Positions 60,648-64,000 of a stretch of DNA of 64,000 nucleotides are shown here, in pieces. Location of the stretch: assembly GCF_022968135.1 (NCBI RefSeq), contig NZ_JALJRA010000021.1, positions 1-64,000 of the forward strand, written 5' to 3'. The position numbers were made by a program, and so were the translations under genes. The notes under the pieces were generated by a model that was not told where the DNA came from, did no database searches, and saw only the letters and a program-made list of their open reading frames with translations. Position 1 is the stretch's first letter. Every line of letters begins with the position of its first letter. Origin of the DNA: Pseudorhizobium tarimense (GTDB lineage: Bacteria > Pseudomonadota > Alphaproteobacteria > Rhizobiales > Rhizobiaceae).

Positions 60648-62441
60648 TCAGAATGCCTCGGCGGCCAGTTCCATCATGGTGTCGGCGCCGGTTTCGATGC
60701 GGGCCTTGCGCAGCGCCGTTTCCGGCATGATGCGCTCCATGTAGAATTTCGCGGTCACGAGCTTGTTCTTCAGATACTCCTCGCGCGGGTCGCCTGCAGC
60801 AAGTCCGGACTGGGCGGCTTTTGCCATCTTCGCCCACATGTAGCCGAGTGTCACCAGTCCGAAGAGGTGCATGTAATCAGTCGAGCCGGCGCCGGCGTTA
60901 TCGGGCTTGGCCATGGCGTTCTGCATGAACCACATGGTGGAGGCCTGCAGGTCGTTCAAGCCCTTCTTGAGCGCCTTGGTGAACGGCGCCATCGCCTCGT
61001 CGGCGCGGTATTCCACACAGAAATCGCCGATCTCCTTAAACATCGCCATGACGGCGCGGCCGCCGTTCAGCGCCAGCTTGCGGCCGACGAGATCGAGTGC
61101 CTGGATGCCGTTGGCGCCCTCATAGATCATCGCGATGCGGGCATCGCGGACATACTGGCTCATGCCCCATTCTTCGATATAGCCATGGCCGCCATAGACC
61201 TGCTGAGCCATGACCGCATGATCAAAGCCCTTATCGGTCAGCACGCCCTTGAGGATCGGCGTCGCGAGACCGAGCAGGTCATCGGCGTTCTGGCGCTCGG
61301 CGGCGTCTTCCGACCGGTGCGCAATATCGGACTTCAGCGCCGTCCACAGCATGAAGGCGCGGCCGGCTTCGTTGAAGGCCCGGATGGTCATCAGCGTGCG
61401 GCGGATGTCGGGGTGGACGATGATCGGGTCGGCCTTCTTCTCCGGCGCCTTGGGGCCGGAGAGCGAGCGGCCCTGGATGCGTTCACGGGCGTAGGCGACG
61501 GCGTTCTGATAGGCGGTCTCTGCGATCGACAGTCCCTGCAGGCCAACGCCGAGGCGAGCCTCGTTCATCATGACGAACATGGCGGCGAGACCCTTGTTCT
61601 CGGCGCCGATCAGGTAGCCGGTCGCTTCGTCATAGTTCATCACGCAGGTGGAATTGCCGTGGATGCCCATCTTGTGCTCGATGGCGCCGCAGGTCACGGA
61701 ATTACGCTCGCCGGCGGAGCCGTCCTCGTTGACCATGAACTTCGGCACGATGAAGAGCGAGATGCCCTTGGTGCCTTCCGGCGCGCCTTCGATGCGGGCA
61801 AGCACCAGGTGGATGATGTTGTCGGTCATGCCGTGCTCGCCGGCGGAGATGAAGATCTTCTGACCCGACAGCTTGTAGGTGCCGTCGCCGTTCGGAACGG
61901 CCTTGGTGCGCAGCAGACCAAGATCGGTGCCGCAATGGGGCTCGGTCAGGTTCATGGTGCCGGACCAAGTGCCTTCAACCATCTTCGGCAGGTAAGTCTG
62001 CTTCTGCTCGTCCGAGCCGTGGACGAGGATCGCGGCGATCGCGCCCTGGGTGAGGCCCGGATACATCATCAGCGACATGTTGGCGGACGACATGTATTCG
62101 CCGACGGCGGCGTGCAGCGTGTAAGGCAGGCCCTGGCCACCGAATTCTTCCGGAACCGCAAGACCGATCCATCCGCCCTGGCAATACTGGTCATAGGCTT
62201 CCTTGAAGCCCTTCGGCACGGTCACCGTGCCGTCATCGTGCCGTGTGCAGCCTTCCTGGTCACCGGAGAGATTGAGCGGGAAGAGCGCCTCCTCGGCCAC
62301 CTTGGCGGCTTCTCCGAGAATGGCCTCCACCGTGTCTGGAGAGGCATCGGCGAAGCCCGGCAGGTTGCCGTATCGCTCCAGGCCGAGCACGTCGTTCAGT
62401 AGGAAAAGGGTATCGGTTACCGGAGCCTTGTAGACAGGCAT
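60648..62441 (-). CDS. acyl-CoA dehydrogenase, long form
   Basis: A 597-residue flavoprotein of the long acyl-CoA dehydrogenase group. It has an N-terminal domain (about 35-155), the FAD-binding middle domain ([33 protein letters not shown]) and the C-terminal helical domain with the catalytic Glu region [19 protein letters not shown]. An extra C-terminal extension of about 120 residues is found in this subgroup. It starts the three-gene operon: dehydrogenase, thiolase (97-base gap), FadB. ATG 62441 has GGAGGAAGC upstream. Confidence 0.92.
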   Translation of the reverse strand: MPVYKAPVTDTLFLLNDVLGLERYGNLPGFADASPDTVEAILGEAAKVAEEALFPLNLSGDQEGCTRHDDGTVTVPKGFKEAYDQYCQGGWIGLAVPEEFGGQGLPYTLHAAVGEYMSSANMSLMMYPGLTQGAIAAILVHGSDEQKQTYLPKMVEGTWSGTMNLTEPHCGTDLGLLRTKAVPNGDGTYKLSGQKIFISAGEHGMTDNIIHLVLARIEGAPEGTKGISLFIVPKFMVNEDGSAGERNSVTCGAIEHKMGIHGNSTCVMNYDEATGYLIGAENKGLAAMFVMMNEARLGVGLQGLSIAETAYQNAVAYARERIQGRSLSGPKAPEKKADPIIVHPDIRRTLMTIRAFNEAGRAFMLWTALKSDIAHRSEDAAERQNADDLLGLATPILKGVLTDKGFDHAVMAQQVYGGHGYIEEWGMSQYVRDARIAMIYEGANGIQALDLVGRKLALNGGRAVMAMFKEIGDFCVEYRADEAMAPFTKALKKGLNDLQASTMWFMQNAMAKPDNAGAGSTDYMHLFGLVTLGYMWAKMAKAAQSGLAAGDPREEYLKNKLVTAKFYMERIMPETALRKARIETGADTMMELAAEAF

Positions 62442-62814
62442 GGTCGAGCTTCCTCCATAAACCTCGCACGGACATGAGGGTCCGCCATCACGTCCCCCAC
62501 AAATAATTGACGTTTGCGTAAACGTCAAACGCTTGATCCGGACTTTCTTGCCGCGGCTCCGGCGTGTCGGACGACGACTCCGGTATCGCCGTAGATCTCG
62601 GCCAACCTAAGTGATTGGTTAGAAAAGTCTGCCCTGATTAACGGCTTATTTACCACGTCCGACGAAATACTCGCCGTTGGAAGGATGCTTTGACTGCGGT
62701 CGTCAGATTCGCTTTCGACGCGCTTCTCCCGCCCGGTCTTTCCACCGCGGCACCGCAATCGCCAAGGGCACAAGGCCCATCGCCACGCCTCAAACGTTGG
62801 AACGAGCAGCCATC
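62442..62814. other. intergenic region between the beta-oxidation operon and podJ
   Basis: 373 bases with divergent genes on both sides. The palindrome at 62507-62528 is the main feature. AT-rich stretches around 62630-62690 may hold the podJ promoter, but I cannot fix a -35/-10 pair. No small gene is convincing. Confidence 0.55.
62507..62528. promoter_or_regulatory. regulator-binding palindrome upstream of the beta-oxidation operon
   Basis: Perfect nine-base arms TTGACGTTT (62507-62515) and AAACGTCAA (62520-62528) flank GCGT. The pattern resembles sites bound by MerR-type regulators of branched-chain and fatty acid degradation (LiuR type). It lies about 65 bases upstream of the acyl-CoA dehydrogenase start. 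Confidence 0.65.
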
Positions 62815-64000
62815 ATGAACGCTTCACGATCGACATCTCCCCGCACCAGCGAAAGATCGTCTCTGGACGCGCTCAACCGCACAATCGAAGGGCTCGAAGC
62901 CCGGATCGAGGGGCTGATGAAGAACTCGCGCGAGCCGAGGCGGCAGGCAGGACCGGAGCAGCACGAGGCTACCCCGAGCGGGGCGCCTGCCGCGCGACCG
63001 CCTCTGAAGGCGGCCGACCCGCTGGAGGAAATCCGTGAGCGCCAGCGGGCGTTGGCAAAGGCGCGCGAAACCGAGCTTCATCCGGCAGATCCGATACCTG
63101 CGATGCCGCGGCCGCGTCTGGACCGGCGTCCGGAAACACGCGCTCAGGAAGCTCAGCGCCCTGCGTCGGCCTTCGCCGCTCAAACCGCATCACCGGACGA
63201 GACGTCCCTCAGGGACATTGCAGAAGCGCTGGTCAGCCTGCGGCAGGAACTGAAACACGACATCGCCGACGGCGTAGCCCGTGAGATGAAGGCGCTGCGC
63301 GCCGAACTCAACAGCATCCGAACCGTGGCCCAGGGCCAGCAAATCAGCAATGACCTGCGCCAGGACCTGGCGCAGCTTGCCGACGGCATCCACGCCCTTG
63401 GCCATCACGGCGGCCCAGAGGCCGAAGCCTTACGCGCCGAATACGAAGAACTGCGGGCGGTGATCGACGGGCTGGCGCGGGAAGACAGCCTGCGGCACCT
63501 CGATGCACGCTGGCAGGGGATCGAGGACCGCATCATCGAGCTCGACACCAACAGCCTGCGCGAGGAACTGGTCGGCCTCGCCTACCGGATCGACGGCATC
63601 AAGGGCCAGCTCGGCTCGATGAGCAACAGCCCGGCCATCCATGCGCTGGAGCAGAAGCTGGTGGCCGTCGCTACCGCGATGGAGCAGCTCGGCTCGCGCA
63701 TGCAGCCGACGGACGAGTTGAACGAGCAGTTCGCCGTCCTGGACGAACGGCTGGACGAAATCAGCCGGGCGATCGCTGCCAACGGCCGCGCGGCCGCAGT
63801 CCCTGCAGCCGATCATGCGGCCCTGCAGCGGCTGGAAAGCCGCATCGGCGGCATGGCCGAACAGATCGACATGATGGCGCGCACCAGCCATGAGCCGACG
63901 GAAGGGCTGTCGCGCCGGATCGAAGCGTTGTCCGGGCGCGTCGAGCAACTTTCCAACGAGGAGGTGGCGCTGCGGCTGGAAGAGCGGCTGGAGCAGCTGT
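62815..64000 (+). CDS. podJ: PodJ-like polar coiled-coil protein, 5' part (runs off the window)
   Basis: An open frame from ATG 62815 to the window end (395 codons seen, no stop). The N-terminus (SSLDALNRTIEGLEARIEGL) is followed by a Pro/Ala/Arg-rich segment (about 40-125) and then an Ala/Glu/Gln-rich coiled-coil region. This is the layout of the cytoplasmic part of PodJ polarity factors, which organise polar growth and division; a membrane helix and periplasmic domain would lie beyond 64000. The position next to fad genes matches rhizobial chromosomes. The identity is inferred from N-terminus, composition and neighbours. Confidence 0.65.
   Translation, partial: MNASRSTSPRTSERSSLDALNRTIEGLEARIEGLMKNSREPRRQAGPEQHEATPSGAPAARPPLKAADPLEEIRERQRALAKARETELHPADPIPAMPRPRLDRRPETRAQEAQRPASAFAAQTASPDETSLRDIAEALVSLRQELKHDIADGVAREMKALRAELNSIRTVAQGQQISNDLRQDLAQLADGIHALGHHGGPEAEALRAEYEELRAVIDGLAREDSLRHLDARWQGIEDRIIELDTNSLREELVGLAYRIDGIKGQLGSMSNSPAIHALEQKLVAVATAMEQLGSRMQPTDELNEQFAVLDERLDEISRAIAANGRAAAVPAADHAALQRLESRIGGMAEQIDMMARTSHEPTEGLSRRIEALSGRVEQLSNEEVALRLEERLEQL

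Noticed and set aside
60867..62402. A 511-codon open frame on the plus strand.
   Set aside because: It is antisense to the acyl-CoA dehydrogenase gene with shadow composition and no motif.

Overview
The window looks like chromosomal DNA of a Rhizobiaceae bacterium (Sinorhizobium/Ensifer/Rhizobium type). The reasons are the GC-rich coding, the fadE-fadA-fadB block next to a PodJ-like polar coiled-coil gene at the right edge, the OpgC-type glucan-modifying protein, DUF1217 and Tad genes, and two large sugar-acid catabolic loci controlled by FCD-type GntR regulators. The genus is inferred from gene content only.

Left part (1-15.9 kb): accessory and partly decayed. A LysR/cupin/VOC group (0.2-2.0 kb) is followed by a minus-strand three-gene module: a GHKL-type ATPase, a STAS-like DUF4325 protein and a membrane-anchored helical protein (4.15-2.17 kb). 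This module is the best candidate here for an uncharacterised system. Just outside it lies the 3' part of a tRNA-Thr(GGT), a likely attachment-site relic, and then a shattered group II intron reverse transcriptase. An orphan tadE/tadF/tadG set (5.2-7.8 kb) and a secreted EF-hand protein follow. Debris comes next: a DUF1217 flagellar-type pseudogene, the C-terminus of a serine recombinase and an IS3-type OrfA relic. From 10.4 to 15.6 kb a stress or low-oxygen type gene set is largely broken: a truncated hybrid kinase, an APH/ATP-binding protein, a universal stress protein, a Zn alcohol dehydrogenase and a P-type ATPase. An apparently intact PfkB kinase and GNAT gene survive among them.

Middle part (16-27.7 kb): ordinary chromosomal genes. 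They are a CHASE2-PAS-GGDEF-EAL protein paired with a FecR protein, galE, a PLP aminotransferase, mscL, a large symporter-like hybrid sensor kinase and opgC.

Sugar-acid region (27.7-46.8 kb): a gntR-uxaA pair diverges from a plus-strand operon. That operon encodes a sugar ABC transporter followed by an L-fucose-type oxidative pathway: aldo-keto reductase, lactonase, Zn dehydrogenase, mutarotase, SDR dehydrogenase and fuconate dehydratase. A convergent minus-strand operon encodes a GntR regulator, a TRAP transporter, an idonate-type dehydrogenase, UxuA mannonate dehydratase and a UxuB-type oxidoreductase. Inverted repeats upstream of gntR and inside this operon look like GntR sites.

Right part (46.9-64 kb): a BASS-family transporter, an ArsR-SRPBCC pair with operator-like palindromes, an LrgA/LrgB pair, an MscS channel, an EmrAB efflux operon divergent from a TetR regulator across two identical palindromes, a SRAP-domain protein, the beta-oxidation operon with a strong palindrome upstream, and a partial podJ-like gene. 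All functional calls come from reading motifs and gene context; no database search was run.
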